The notes beneath the pieces were generated by a model. It was not told the DNA's origin and ran no database searches. It worked only from the letters and a program-made list of their open reading frames with translations. The translations under genes were made by a program, and so were the position numbers. From CAZCTC01 sp964501335 (GTDB taxonomy: Bacteria; Chloroflexota; Anaerolineae; B4-G1; SLSP01): a DNA stretch of 64,000 bases. Position 1 is the stretch's first letter; every line of letters starts with the position of its first letter. The stretch covers positions 1 to 64,000 of the forward strand of contig CAZCTC010000029.1 in assembly GCA_964501335.1 (NCBI GenBank), in the 5' to 3' direction. This document shows, piece after piece, positions 1 to 8,528 of the stretch.

Positions 1-180
1 TGTCTACTTGCTGCTGTCTACTTTCTTTGGCCTTTTCCAGAACCGCACAGGCGACGCAGGCTGTCTACTGTCTACTTGCTGCTGTCTACTTTCTTTGGCC
101 TTTTCCAGAACCGCCCCGGCGGTACAGGCTGTCTACTGTCTACTTGCCGCTGTCTACTTTCTTTGGCCTTTTCCAGAGCC
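1..180. repeat. 68-bp tandem repeat with CTGTCTACT motifs
   Basis: About 2.6 copies of a 68-bp unit. The phrase GCTGCTGTCTACTTTC recurs at 10, 78 and (one change) 146. Each unit joins CTGTCTAC repeats to CTTTTCCAGA(A/G)CC followed by a GC-rich stretch. The same CTGTCTACT phrase ends the composite repeats near 17540 and 42890. The array runs off the window start. I see no credible gene in it. Confidence 0.85.
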
Positions 181-485
181 GTCCCGGCGACGATCTCTGA
201 GCCCCTCCCCCTCCCGCATCGCTCGCGGCCATACCCCAAAACGCATCCTCTCGAATCGCGTCGCAGCTTAACAACAAAACACGGGGGAGGGGTTGGGGTA
301 AGGGCCGGCGCACCAAAACATCGCCCTTCTCCAGCAAACCCCAACCGGCGCGCTTTCCCCCCTCTCCTTCCCCCACAAAGCAGGCATCTATCGAAAAATC
401 AACCCACCGGCCCTTTTTGTTCATTGGGGGAAGGAGAGGGGGCAGGGGGTGAGGATGAGGGCCAATCGCCTGCGCCCCAAAAACA
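165..485. repeat. Two diverged copies of the ~157-bp composite repeat unit
   Basis: Units start at about 165 and 321, each opening with a CCTTTTCCAGA-like phrase. Each carries a C-rich block (CCCCTCCCCCT type) and a complementary G-rich block about 100 bases later (GGGGGAGGGG type), so a unit can fold into a large stem. The same unit occurs in tandem at 17041-17511 and singly near 42706 and 49677. No supported gene lies in 1-854. Confidence 0.7.
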
Positions 486-542
486 TCGCCCTTTTCAGAA
501 CTTCGGCTGCCGCATTTTGAGCCCCCTCTCCCTCACTCCCCT

Positions 543-598
543 ATCAGGCTAAGCCATTTGAGACAGCAATCACCCGGAAAAGAGGAAAGAAAAAACCC
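543..598 (+). repeat. Intergenic repeat module 'AAGCCATTTG...CACCCGGAAAAGAG'
   Basis: A short module found three times: here, at 56094-56150 in the same orientation, and at 49832-49897 reversed. It carries ATCAGGC, AAGCCATTTG, GCAATCACCCGGAAAAGAG and a purine-rich end. In the two forward copies it runs directly into a hairpin-tail element. Confidence 0.65.
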
Positions 599-710
599 AT
601 ATTTTCGGCGGCTTCAGAAAGCCGCCGAAAATATGAATAAAAATAACTCTCTCCCTGCGTAGCATCCAGCGCGTCGCTTTTTACCAGGAAAGCACCCCTT
701 GCGGAACGTA
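585..710 (+). repeat. Hairpin-tail element, copy 1
   Basis: A perfect 17-bp stem (598-614 with 619-635) around the loop CAGA, then an A-rich stretch, CTCTCTCCC, a GCGCGTCG phrase and the tail GCGGAACGT at 701-709. It is one of at least 18 copies in the window. The stem top here is CGGCGGCTT. Confidence 0.85.
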
Positions 711-784
711 AAAACTGTTTTTAATCCACACTCATGAACAACCATACAGGTCGAAAAATAAAAAAGTTGCCCTGGGGTTAGGAG

Positions 785-812
785 TTGGTTTTACTCCAGT
801 TTGTGCTACAAT
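785..812 (+). promoter_or_regulatory. Promoter for the hybrid kinase gene
   Basis: TTGGTT (785-790), a 16-bp spacer and TACAAT (807-812). The -10 is preceded by TGTGC, giving an extended -10 (TGTGCTACAAT). Similar TGTGCTAnnAT boxes precede the genes at 43022 and 38901. The leader to the start codon is about 36 bases. Confidence 0.6.
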
Positions 813-854
813 ACATCAATTAGACAGCCCATTCATTGAAGCAGGATCTGGATC

Positions 855-3800
855 ATGCTTACATTGATCAACAATCGCTATAAAGTCGTTCAACAATTAG
901 GACAGGGTGGCATGGGCACCGTGTACCTCGTTGAGGATATGTTGCGTGAGAATCAGGTCCTGACCCTCAAGCTCATCCATTCCCACGCCCTCGACGATCG
1001 CAGCCTCGCCCAGTTCAAATACGAATTCGCCGCCCTGGCCCAGTTGCGGCATCCCGATCTCGTCACGGTCTACGATTTCGGGCAGATTGCCGATACCCGC
1101 CAATACTTCTTCACCATGGAATACATCCCCGGAGAAGACCTCCCCAGCCTGGCCGCCCATCGGCGCTCCGAAACCCCCGACAACTGGACCTGGCTTTACG
1201 AAGTCACTGTCCAGGTCTGCCGGGCCCTGCAATATATCCACTCTCGCGGCCTCATCCACTACGATGTAAAGCCGCGTAATATCCGTATCACCCAGGAAGG
1301 TCAGGTCAAATTGATGGATTTCGGCTTGATCGGTGAAGCGCGCGGCGAAGGACAGCTCCGCCTGCGCGGCACCCCCGAATACATCGCCCCTGAATTGATC
1401 CGCGGCGACCCCGTCGATCAACGGGCCGACCTCTACGCCCTGGGCGTCTCCCTCTACGAAATCGTCACCGGCCACCTGCCCTTCGAAGGCGAAAGCAGCA
1501 TCACCATCCTCAAACAACACGTCGAAGCGACGCCCGAACCGCCCCGCACCTTCGCCCCTGAAATTCCCGAGGCCCTCCAGACCCTCATCCTCAGACTCAT
1601 GGCCCGCGCGCCCGCCAACCGCTACGCCAGCGCCTACGAAGTCATCCGCACCATCAACGAACTTACCGGCCTCAAATTTCCGGTCGAAACCGAAGAAACC
1701 AAACGCGGCTACATCCAGAGCGGCAGCTTTGTGGGCCATGAATTTGAACTCGCCCGCCTCCAGGGCCTCTTGATGCGCACAGTCCAGGGCCAGGGCCGCC
1801 TCGTTTTGATCACCAGTGCCGCCGGCCTGGGCAAAACCCGCCTCGTCCGCGAACTCCGCCTCCGGGCCCAGATGCAACGCGTCCTGGTCTGCGAAGGCGC
1901 CTGCCATGAACATGCCCGCACGCCCTACCGCCCCTGGATCGCCATCCTGACCCAGATGATCGCCTACCAGGAGACCGCCGATCCCGGCAAACTCGATACC
2001 TACGGCCCGGCCCTCGCCCGGCTCGTCCCGGAACTGGCCGGCCAGCTCTCGCCCGAACAGATCGCCGGCCATGCCCCCGAAGACAAAGCCGGCTTGCTGG
2101 AAATGACCGCCCGCTTCCTCCTCACCTGCGAACAGCCCCTGCTACTGATCCTGGAAGACCTGCACTACGCCGACAGCGAAACGGTCGAATTCCTGGATTA
2201 TCTGGGGCGCCGCACCGGAGAAGGCCGCTTGCTGATCTGCGGCATCTATCGCGATGACGAAGTCGACAACACCCACACCCTCACCAACATCATCCGGCAG
2301 GCCCGCCAGCTCTCCCGCCGCCGCTCCGTCTCCACCACCGGCTCTTCCATTGAATTGCCCTACGACCTGCTGCGACTGGAACCGCTTGACGAAGAATCTG
2401 CCGGCGATCTCGTAAAATCCATGCTCGGCATCGGCAGCTCACAACATTCTACCGGCCTCCCCGCCGGCCTGCTGGCCCGCCTGATGGCGGAAACCGGCGG
2501 CAATCCCCGCTTCATCGAAAGCCTGATGCACAGCCTCGTCGATGAAAACCTGCTCGAATACGACGGCCGCCAGTGGCAGATCGATGTCGACAACCTCACC
2601 AAAATCCCGGCCAGCATCCAGGAAGCCGCCCAACGCCGGCTGGAACGCCTGAACGACCTCAGTCTCGATTTTCTGCAATGGGCCGCCGTAGCCGGCCAAT
2701 GGCTCGACATGGATGTCCTGGCCGTCGTCACCAGTCTCTCCGCCGACCAGCTTTTCAACATGGCCGCCCAGGCCGTCAAACAACATATCCTCGTCGTCAG
2801 CGATCAGGCCGGGCAGGCCCGCCATCGCTTCAGCGACGATCAAATGCGCGAAACCATCTACAACACCCTCTCCCGGGAACGTCGGGCCATCCGCCATCGC
2901 CGCATCGGCGAAGCGCTGCAAACCACCTACCCCGAAGATGAGGTCTATTCCCTCCTCGCCTGGCACTTCACCCATGCCGAAGATATCCAGCTGGCCCTGA
3001 AATATTCCAAGCTCGCCGGCGACAAAGCCCGGCAGGTCTACGCCCACGATCTGGCCATTGAACACTACACCCGGGCCCTGGAATTTATGAAGATCAACCC
3101 GGCGCTGGCCGATCTCAACCTGCAATATGAAATCCTGGCCCAGCGCGAAGCCAGCTACAACAGCCTGGGCCAACGCCAGCAGCAGCTGGCCGACCTGGGC
3201 CAGATGGCCGAAATCGCCGCGGCGCTGGGCAACATCGACCAGGAAGTCGACGCCGTCAGCCGGCGCGCCGCGCTCTCCATTATCATGGGAAACTATAACG
3301 AAGCCCGGCAGGCCGCCATGGGCGCCCTGGCCGTCGCCCGACTGGCCCGCAAACAAGACAGCGAAGCCGACCTGCTCATCCACCTCGGTCTGGCCAGCTT
3401 CAACCTGGGCGAATTGGATCAGGCCGGCGAATATTACTCTGCCGCCCTGGCCCTCACCCGCGAACTCGGCAACCGCTCCGGCGAAGCCCTTAGCCTGATG
3501 AAATTGGGGACCATCTCCAACCGTACCGGCAAAACACAGGCCGCCATTGAATATTACACCCCCGCCCTGGCCCTCTATCGGGCCTTGGGCGACCGTCTGG
3601 GAGAGGCCGACGCCCTCAATGCCCTGGGCATCATGTCCAGCGACTCCGCCCAACGCCGCCAGTATTACGAGCAATCCCTCGCCCTGGTCCAGGCCATGGG
3701 AGAACGCGACCGCATGGGACGCTCTTACAACAACCTCTCCCTGGTCTACTGGAGTATGGGACTCTACGGCCGGGCCCGCGAATATCTGGAACAGGCCGTC

Positions 3801-6800
3801 CAGATTCAGCGCGAACTCCAGGGCCGCGGCCGGCTGGTCTCTTACATGGAAAGTCTGGGTCGCGTCTACCTCGATCTGGGCGAATATCAACAGGCCCAAC
3901 AGGTCATCGAAGAAGGCCGGGCCCTCTCCATTGATGTCGGCGATCGCTGGGCCGAATCGACCTACTGGCTGCTGCTGGGCCGGGTCATGCTGGCCCGCAA
4001 CCATCCGCGCGAAGCCCGCGAAATGATCCAGAATGCCTGCGAGATCCAGCGCGAATTGGGCACGCTCGGCTTCCTCTCCTACTCCCTCGCCTGGCTCGGT
4101 TCCGCCTATCTCACCCTGGGCGATTGGGAAACAGCCCTGCGTTGTACCACCGAAGCCGTCGAACATCTCAATACCGTCGGCAACGTCGGCGATTACCCCA
4201 GTCACGATGTCCTCTGGTTGCATTATCAGGTACTCAAAGCCAATCCGGAACGTTCGGATGACGATCCCATCAGCGATGAAATCTGGGACGTCCTCCAGCG
4301 AGCCCGCGAGATGATGTTCGATGCCATCGCCACCCTGAGCGATGAAGGAATGCGCCGCAATTATTTGAACAAGGTGCGCATCAATCGCGATCTGCTCGCC
4401 GAATGGACCCGGCAGGCGACCAAACGACAGGCCGGCGAACCCAACGCCCCCCTCATCGTCGAGATCCCCCAGGCCCCCGAAACCGAACGGGTCCAGGACC
4501 GCCTCAAGCGCGTGCTCGACATCGGCGTTCAAATGAATGAAACCCACGAAGTCGAGCGGCTGCTCAACTATGTTATGGATCAGGTCATCGAACTGAGCGG
4601 CGCCGAACGCGGCTTTCTGGTGCTCCTCGACGCCGACGGCAAAATGGAATTCAAAGTGGCCCGTGGGATCACCCGGGAAGAACTGGAACGGACCCAGGCG
4701 CAGATCAGCTACACCGTCCTCGGCACCGTCATCCAGTCCAAAACCCCGATCCTGCTTCAGGACGCCCTGGCCGACGAACGCTTCAGCCAACAGAGCAGCG
4801 TGCTGGAACTCAACCTCCGCTCCGTGCTCTGCGTCCCGCTCATCTCCCGCTCCGAACTGATCGGCATGATCTACGCCGACAACCGCTCGGTCAGCGGCCG
4901 CTTCTCCCAGACCGACGTGGACCTCATGTCGATCTTCGCCAATCAGGCCGCTATCGCCATTGAAAACACCCGGCTCTACCAGGAGACAGTCCTCGCCAAA
5001 GAAGAGCTGGAAGCCTGGGCTCACACCCTGGAACAACGCGTCGATGAGCGCACCGCCGAATTGCAGCGCGCCAACAACGCCCTGGGCCAGCGAGCCACCC
5101 AGCTCGAGACCAGCAGCCTGGTCGCGCAACAGGTCACCTCGATCCTGAACCTGGACGCCCTCCTCAGCCGCGTCGTCCATCTGATCCAGGCCAGTTTCGG
5201 CTACTACTTCGTCAGCGTCTGGCTGATCTCCGAAAAACAAAATGCCGCCCTGCTCAGCGCCGGCACCGGCCGCATCGGCGAAGTCATGCGCCAGCAGGGC
5301 TTCCAGATCTCGCTGGATGCTCCCAGCGTCGTCGCCAATGTCTGCAAAACCGGGATCTCCCGCGTCATCTCCAACGTCCAGGACGCTCCGGACTTCCTCT
5401 TCGTCAAAGAACTGCCCGAAACCCGGGCCGAAATCGTCTTACCCCTGCGCATGAGCGATGAAATGTACGGGGTGCTCGACATCACCAGCAACAAAGTCTC
5501 CCCCTTCGAGGCCGAAGACCGGCTGGCCCTGCAAACCATGGCCGACCAGATCGCCATCGCCATCCGTAACGCCCGCCTCTATGAAAAAGAAAAGCACCGC
5601 CGGCGGCTCGCCGAATCGCTGGAACGCGCCGGCCGCACCCTCAGCAGCAGCCTGAACCTGCAAGAAGTCCCGCGGCTGATCCTGGAACAGCTCTCCGTCG
5701 TGGTCCCCTACGAACGCGGCTCAGTCCTGCTGCAGGAAAACAACATGCTGCACATCATCGCCCAGACCGGTTTCCCGGAAGGGCCGGAAACCCCCAGCAT
5801 TTACATGCCGATTCGCGAAGGGGATGTCTATCGCCAGGTTTCCGAACGCGGCCGCCCCGTCATCGTCGACGATGTTCTAAAAGATCCGGGATTCCAGCAG
5901 CTCGATTGGCTGCCCGTCAACCGCTCCTGGATCGGCGTCCCGCTCATCTCCCGAGACCGTGTGATCGGGATGATCTCCCTGACGCGGCCCGAAGCCGGCG
6001 CCTTCGCCGAAGAAGACGGCTCCCTGATCACCGCCTTTGCGGCTCAGGCCGCCATCGCCCTGGAAAATGCCGGGCTCTACGCCCAAATCACTCGCTTCAA
6101 CGAACAATTGGAGCAAATGGTCCAGCAACGGACCGAAGAACTTGACCACGCCTATCACACCCTGGAATTGATGGACCGCAACAAAACCGACTTCATCAAT
6201 GTCGCCGCCCATGAATTGCGTACCCCCCTGACCGTCATCAAAGGCTACACCCAGGTACTGCAATCCCGCACCCGGCAGGATGTTGAAGCCAATGAACTGC
6301 TCAGCGGCATCCTCAACGGCGCGGATCGCCTGCACGAAGTGGTCAACAGCATGCTCGATGTAGCCAAAATCGACAGCCAAGTTCTGACGCTGCAACGGGA
6401 AGCGATCAATCTCAACCTGCTGATCACCCGCGTCCACAAACAATTCAAAATAGCCCTGGAAGAGCGCAAAATCACTCTCGCCCTCTCCAATCTGGAATCC
6501 TTGCCGTCCATCCAGGCCGACGGGGATCTCCTGGGGAAAGTCTTCTATCATCTCATCATGAATGCCATCAAATACACCCCCGATGGAGGACACATTTCCA
6601 TCAACGGCCGCCCCATCTTGGAAAATGACAAACCGACGGCCGTCGAACTACAATTCAGCGATACCGGGATCGGAATTGCCGTCGAACAGCAAGAACTGAT
6701 CTTCCAAAAATTCTACCAAACCGGTAAAGTGGATTTCCATTCTTCAGGTCGCACCAAATTCAAAGGCGGCGGTCCGGGATTGGGATTGGCCATCGCGCGA

Positions 6801-6905
6801 GGCATTATTCAGGCCCACAACGGAAAAATCTGGGTAGAAAGCTCCGGCTACGACGAAACAAACTGCCCCGGCAGCTGCTTCTACATCCAACTCCCCCTGG
6901 AATAA
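855..6905 (+). CDS. Hybrid Ser/Thr kinase - AAA ATPase - TPR - GAFx3 - histidine kinase
   Basis: A 2016-residue cytoplasmic signalling protein with no membrane segment or signal peptide seen. Residues about 9-275 are a Ser/Thr kinase: GQGGMG loop, Lys39, catalytic Asp137 in HYDVKPRN (HYD replaces the usual HRD) and DFG at Asp155. About 289-530 is a STAND-like AAA domain with P-loop Lys327 (SAAGLGKT) and Walker B LLLILEDLHYAD. About 733-1105 are TPR repeats. Three GAF domains follow (about 1232-1374, 1426-1575, 1596-1742) with short coiled coils. A HisKA domain has phospho-acceptor His1786 in AAHELRTPL, then a HATPase domain with DTGIGI and GGGPGLGLA. Architectures of this type are known in cyanobacteria (HstK family). 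No response regulator or receiver domain is next to it, so the phosphoryl target is unknown. The start follows an extended -10 promoter; AAGCAGGATC is a weak ribosome site. Confidence 0.9.
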   Translation: MLTLINNRYKVVQQLGQGGMGTVYLVEDMLRENQVLTLKLIHSHALDDRSLAQFKYEFAALAQLRHPDLVTVYDFGQIADTRQYFFTMEYIPGEDLPSLAAHRRSETPDNWTWLYEVTVQVCRALQYIHSRGLIHYDVKPRNIRITQEGQVKLMDFGLIGEARGEGQLRLRGTPEYIAPELIRGDPVDQRADLYALGVSLYEIVTGHLPFEGESSITILKQHVEATPEPPRTFAPEIPEALQTLILRLMARAPANRYASAYEVIRTINELTGLKFPVETEETKRGYIQSGSFVGHEFELARLQGLLMRTVQGQGRLVLITSAAGLGKTRLVRELRLRAQMQRVLVCEGACHEHARTPYRPWIAILTQMIAYQETADPGKLDTYGPALARLVPELAGQLSPEQIAGHAPEDKAGLLEMTARFLLTCEQPLLLILEDLHYADSETVEFLDYLGRRTGEGRLLICGIYRDDEVDNTHTLTNIIRQARQLSRRRSVSTTGSSIELPYDLLRLEPLDEESAGDLVKSMLGIGSSQHSTGLPAGLLARLMAETGGNPRFIESLMHSLVDENLLEYDGRQWQIDVDNLTKIPASIQEAAQRRLERLNDLSLDFLQWAAVAGQWLDMDVLAVVTSLSADQLFNMAAQAVKQHILVVSDQAGQARHRFSDDQMRETIYNTLSRERRAIRHRRIGEALQTTYPEDEVYSLLAWHFTHAEDIQLALKYSKLAGDKARQVYAHDLAIEHYTRALEFMKINPALADLNLQYEILAQREASYNSLGQRQQQLADLGQMAEIAAALGNIDQEVDAVSRRAALSIIMGNYNEARQAAMGALAVARLARKQDSEADLLIHLGLASFNLGELDQAGEYYSAALALTRELGNRSGEALSLMKLGTISNRTGKTQAAIEYYTPALALYRALGDRLGEADALNALGIMSSDSAQRRQYYEQSLALVQAMGERDRMGRSYNNLSLVYWSMGLYGRAREYLEQAVQIQRELQGRGRLVSYMESLGRVYLDLGEYQQAQQVIEEGRALSIDVGDRWAESTYWLLLGRVMLARNHPREAREMIQNACEIQRELGTLGFLSYSLAWLGSAYLTLGDWETALRCTTEAVEHLNTVGNVGDYPSHDVLWLHYQVLKANPERSDDDPISDEIWDVLQRAREMMFDAIATLSDEGMRRNYLNKVRINRDLLAEWTRQATKRQAGEPNAPLIVEIPQAPETERVQDRLKRVLDIGVQMNETHEVERLLNYVMDQVIELSGAERGFLVLLDADGKMEFKVARGITREELERTQAQISYTVLGTVIQSKTPILLQDALADERFSQQSSVLELNLRSVLCVPLISRSELIGMIYADNRSVSGRFSQTDVDLMSIFANQAAIAIENTRLYQETVLAKEELEAWAHTLEQRVDERTAELQRANNALGQRATQLETSSLVAQQVTSILNLDALLSRVVHLIQASFGYYFVSVWLISEKQNAALLSAGTGRIGEVMRQQGFQISLDAPSVVANVCKTGISRVISNVQDAPDFLFVKELPETRAEIVLPLRMSDEMYGVLDITSNKVSPFEAEDRLALQTMADQIAIAIRNARLYEKEKHRRRLAESLERAGRTLSSSLNLQEVPRLILEQLSVVVPYERGSVLLQENNMLHIIAQTGFPEGPETPSIYMPIREGDVYRQVSERGRPVIVDDVLKDPGFQQLDWLPVNRSWIGVPLISRDRVIGMISLTRPEAGAFAEEDGSLITAFAAQAAIALENAGLYAQITRFNEQLEQMVQQRTEELDHAYHTLELMDRNKTDFINVAAHELRTPLTVIKGYTQVLQSRTRQDVEANELLSGILNGADRLHEVVNSMLDVAKIDSQVLTLQREAINLNLLITRVHKQFKIALEERKITLALSNLESLPSIQADGDLLGKVFYHLIMNAIKYTPDGGHISINGRPILENDKPTAVELQFSDTGIGIAVEQQELIFQKFYQTGKVDFHSSGRTKFKGGGPGLGLAIARGIIQAHNGKIWVESSGYDETNCPGSCFYIQLPLE

Positions 6906-6930
6906 AATCCGCCCCGACCGGTCAACCCCA

Positions 6931-7050
6931 AAGACACGGAAAAAATAAGTTTTCGCGGGCTTCAGAAAGCCTGCGAAAACATAAATAAAAAACTCTCTCC
7001 TCCGCCCCCGCGCGTCGTATCTTCCGGAAAAAGGGACAGTTGCGGGACGC
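6931..7050 (+). repeat. Hairpin-tail element, copy 2
   Basis: The stem is 6949-6962 with 6967-6980, loop CAGA, with one G-T wobble position in the stem (CGCGGGC against GCCTGCG). The conserved tail GCGCGTCGTATCTTCCGG leads to GCGGGACGC at 7042-7050. It lies 26 bases after the kinase stop and could also end transcription. Confidence 0.85.
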
Positions 7051-7114
7051 AAAGAACAGCAGTAAGCCCAACCGGCTAACGATAGAAAATTACCATCGAT
7101 GCAGTCAGCCCAAA

Positions 7115-7194
7115 AGACACGGAAGAAAAAACCATATTTTCGGCGGCTTTCTAAGGCCACCGAAATCATAAACAAAAAACTCGACCTGTGCGGT
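7115..7194 (+). repeat. Hairpin-tail element, degenerate copy 3
   Basis: The hairpin carries mismatches (CGGCGGC against GGCCACCG), and the tail is replaced by ACCTGTGCGGTTAG, a phrase also present at 26053 beside copy 9. It is directly followed by intact copy 4. Confidence 0.6.
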
Positions 7195-7199
7195 TAGTC

Positions 7200-7316
7200 T
7201 GGAAAAAAACCATATTTTCGGCGGCTTTCTGAAGCCGCCGAAAATATAAACAAAAAAACTCTCTCTCCGCCCCCGCGCGTCGTATCTTCCGGAAAAAGGG
7301 ACAGTTGCGGGACGCA
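7200..7316 (+). repeat. Hairpin-tail element, copy 4
   Basis: A perfect 16-bp stem (7212-7227 with 7232-7247), loop TCTG, then ACAAAAAAACTCTCTC, GCGCGTCGTATCTTCC and the tail GCGGGACGC (7307-7315). The last 60 bases nearly match copy 2, suggesting recent local duplication. Confidence 0.85.
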
Positions 7317-7400
7317 AAAAAATGCCTGCCATATAAGTAGGAAATTATGGTTTGTCGTACAGTTGGATGCGGTGCGACAAACTATAAAATTAAGGAGGAT

Positions 7401-8213
7401 ATGATGAATTCACGAAGATTGCTCAAATTGGGAATTTTCCCCATCCTTTTGCTTATCTTGGGAGCGCTCCTGATAATCAACCCCGCTCACACCGTCAACG
7501 CCAGTCCCAACGAACTTTACCTCACCGCCACTCCGACCTCAATGACTCCCCCCCCCCTCATGTGCACCCCTCCCGCCTGCGGCGAAGGTGAAATTTACAT
7601 CTGCCCTAAAGCGGATTGTCCCGGGGGGTGCGGCATCACCTGCGGCAAACCGACCACAACGGGAAGGATCATCCCACCAATTACACGTCCCCCCGGCGCA
7701 ACCCGGCCCCCCGTCGTTACACGGCCCCCCGTCGTAACCCGCCCACCGCGCATCACCCCCACACCCTTCATCCAATGTACCGCGCCGGCCTGTCGCCCCG
7801 GCGAAGTCTATAGTTGCCCCTTCGGCCGCCGCTGCCCGGGCGGCTGCGGCATTACCTGCGCCACCCCCACCCCCTACATCACCCCTACACCCTCCACCAC
7901 TCCCTGGCCCGCCGTCTGCACCCCGCCTTCCTGCCCTCCCGGCGGCACCTATGAATGCCCACCGGGACGCACCTGTCAGGGCGGCTGCGGTGTCGTCTGC
8001 ATCCCGCCCACACCCACACCGCTCACCCCGGCCCCTACGCCTACCTGCCCCTGCCTTCTAACTCCTACGCCCACTTACCCTCCAGCTGTCTGCACACCTC
8101 CGGCCTGCCGTTCCGGTGAAGTCTATACCTGTCCCTTCGGCCGCACCTGCCAGGGCGGCTGCGGCGTCGTCTGTGCCACACCCACACCCATCGCCTTGAA
8201 AACAGCCCCTTAA
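7401..8213 (+). CDS. Secreted Thr-Pro-rich protein with four six-Cys modules
   Basis: About 270 residues, start chosen at 7401/7404 behind AAGGAGG (7392-7398). The N-terminus has a basic start and a hydrophobic stretch (LGIFPILLLILGALLI), ending in a likely cleavage site near HTVNAS. The rest alternates Thr/Pro linkers with four similar modules of about 27 residues. Each has six cysteines in the order C-x4-C-x7-C-x4-5-C-x3-C-x3-C, with conserved CTPPAC, GExYxCP and GGCG. A single copy of the module occurs in the lipoprotein at 10416. I do not recognise a named domain. The cysteine spacing suggests small disulfide-bonded knots displayed outside the cell, and the function is unknown. Confidence 0.75.
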   Translation: MMNSRRLLKLGIFPILLLILGALLIINPAHTVNASPNELYLTATPTSMTPPPLMCTPPACGEGEIYICPKADCPGGCGITCGKPTTTGRIIPPITRPPGATRPPVVTRPPVVTRPPRITPTPFIQCTAPACRPGEVYSCPFGRRCPGGCGITCATPTPYITPTPSTTPWPAVCTPPSCPPGGTYECPPGRTCQGGCGVVCIPPTPTPLTPAPTPTCPCLLTPTPTYPPAVCTPPACRSGEVYTCPFGRTCQGGCGVVCATPTPIALKTAP

Positions 8214-8233
8214 AAAACATTGCCGGTTCTATT

Positions 8234-8277
8234 TATCAAATTCGGCGCGCCCTTTATAGAGCGCGCCGAATTTGATA
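8234..8277. terminator. Bidirectional hairpin terminator
   Basis: A perfect 17-bp stem (8234-8250 with 8261-8277) with an A/T-rich base (TATCAAATTCGG) and a GC crown, 20 bases after the Cys-rich protein gene. It lies between convergent genes, so it may serve both strands. Confidence 0.65.
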
Positions 8278-8301
8278 GCCTCCCCGCAGCCCCGGCTTTC
8301 T

Positions 8302-8420
8302 TACGTTCCGCAAAAGGCACTTTTTCCGTAAGATACGACGCGCTGTGCGAAGCAGGGGAAGAGAGTTGTTTTTATTCATTTTTTCGGCGGCTTCAGAAAG
8401 CCGCCGAAAAAATGGGCTTT
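8302..8420 (-). repeat. Hairpin-tail element, copy 5 (reverse)
   Basis: The reversed tail (ACGTTCCGC, CCGTAAGATACGACGCGC) comes first, then a perfect 17-bp stem (8377-8393 with 8398-8414), loop CAGA. It fills the gap to the end of the next gene together with a TTTCACGTTTC direct repeat at about 8498-8530. Confidence 0.85.
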
Positions 8421-8528
8421 TCTTTCTCTTGTTCTTCGGGCTTACCTCACAGGTCGCAATCTCGCATAACAGTTATATCTGGCCGACAGATTATCACGTT
8501 TCACGTTTCCCCTGTCACGTTTCACGTT

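Noticed and set aside
76..552. 158-codon frame at the window start
   Set aside because: It runs through tandem repeats and composite units; no family features or ribosome site.
2439..5240. Long open frame of 933 codons on the minus strand
   Set aside because: It mirrors the kinase gene; the Gly/Asp/Phe-rich product has no family features, as expected for the antisense of C-biased codons.
7347..7400. Upstream start for the Cys-rich protein
   Set aside because: AAGGAGG directly precedes the ATG at 7401/7404 and the signal peptide begins there.
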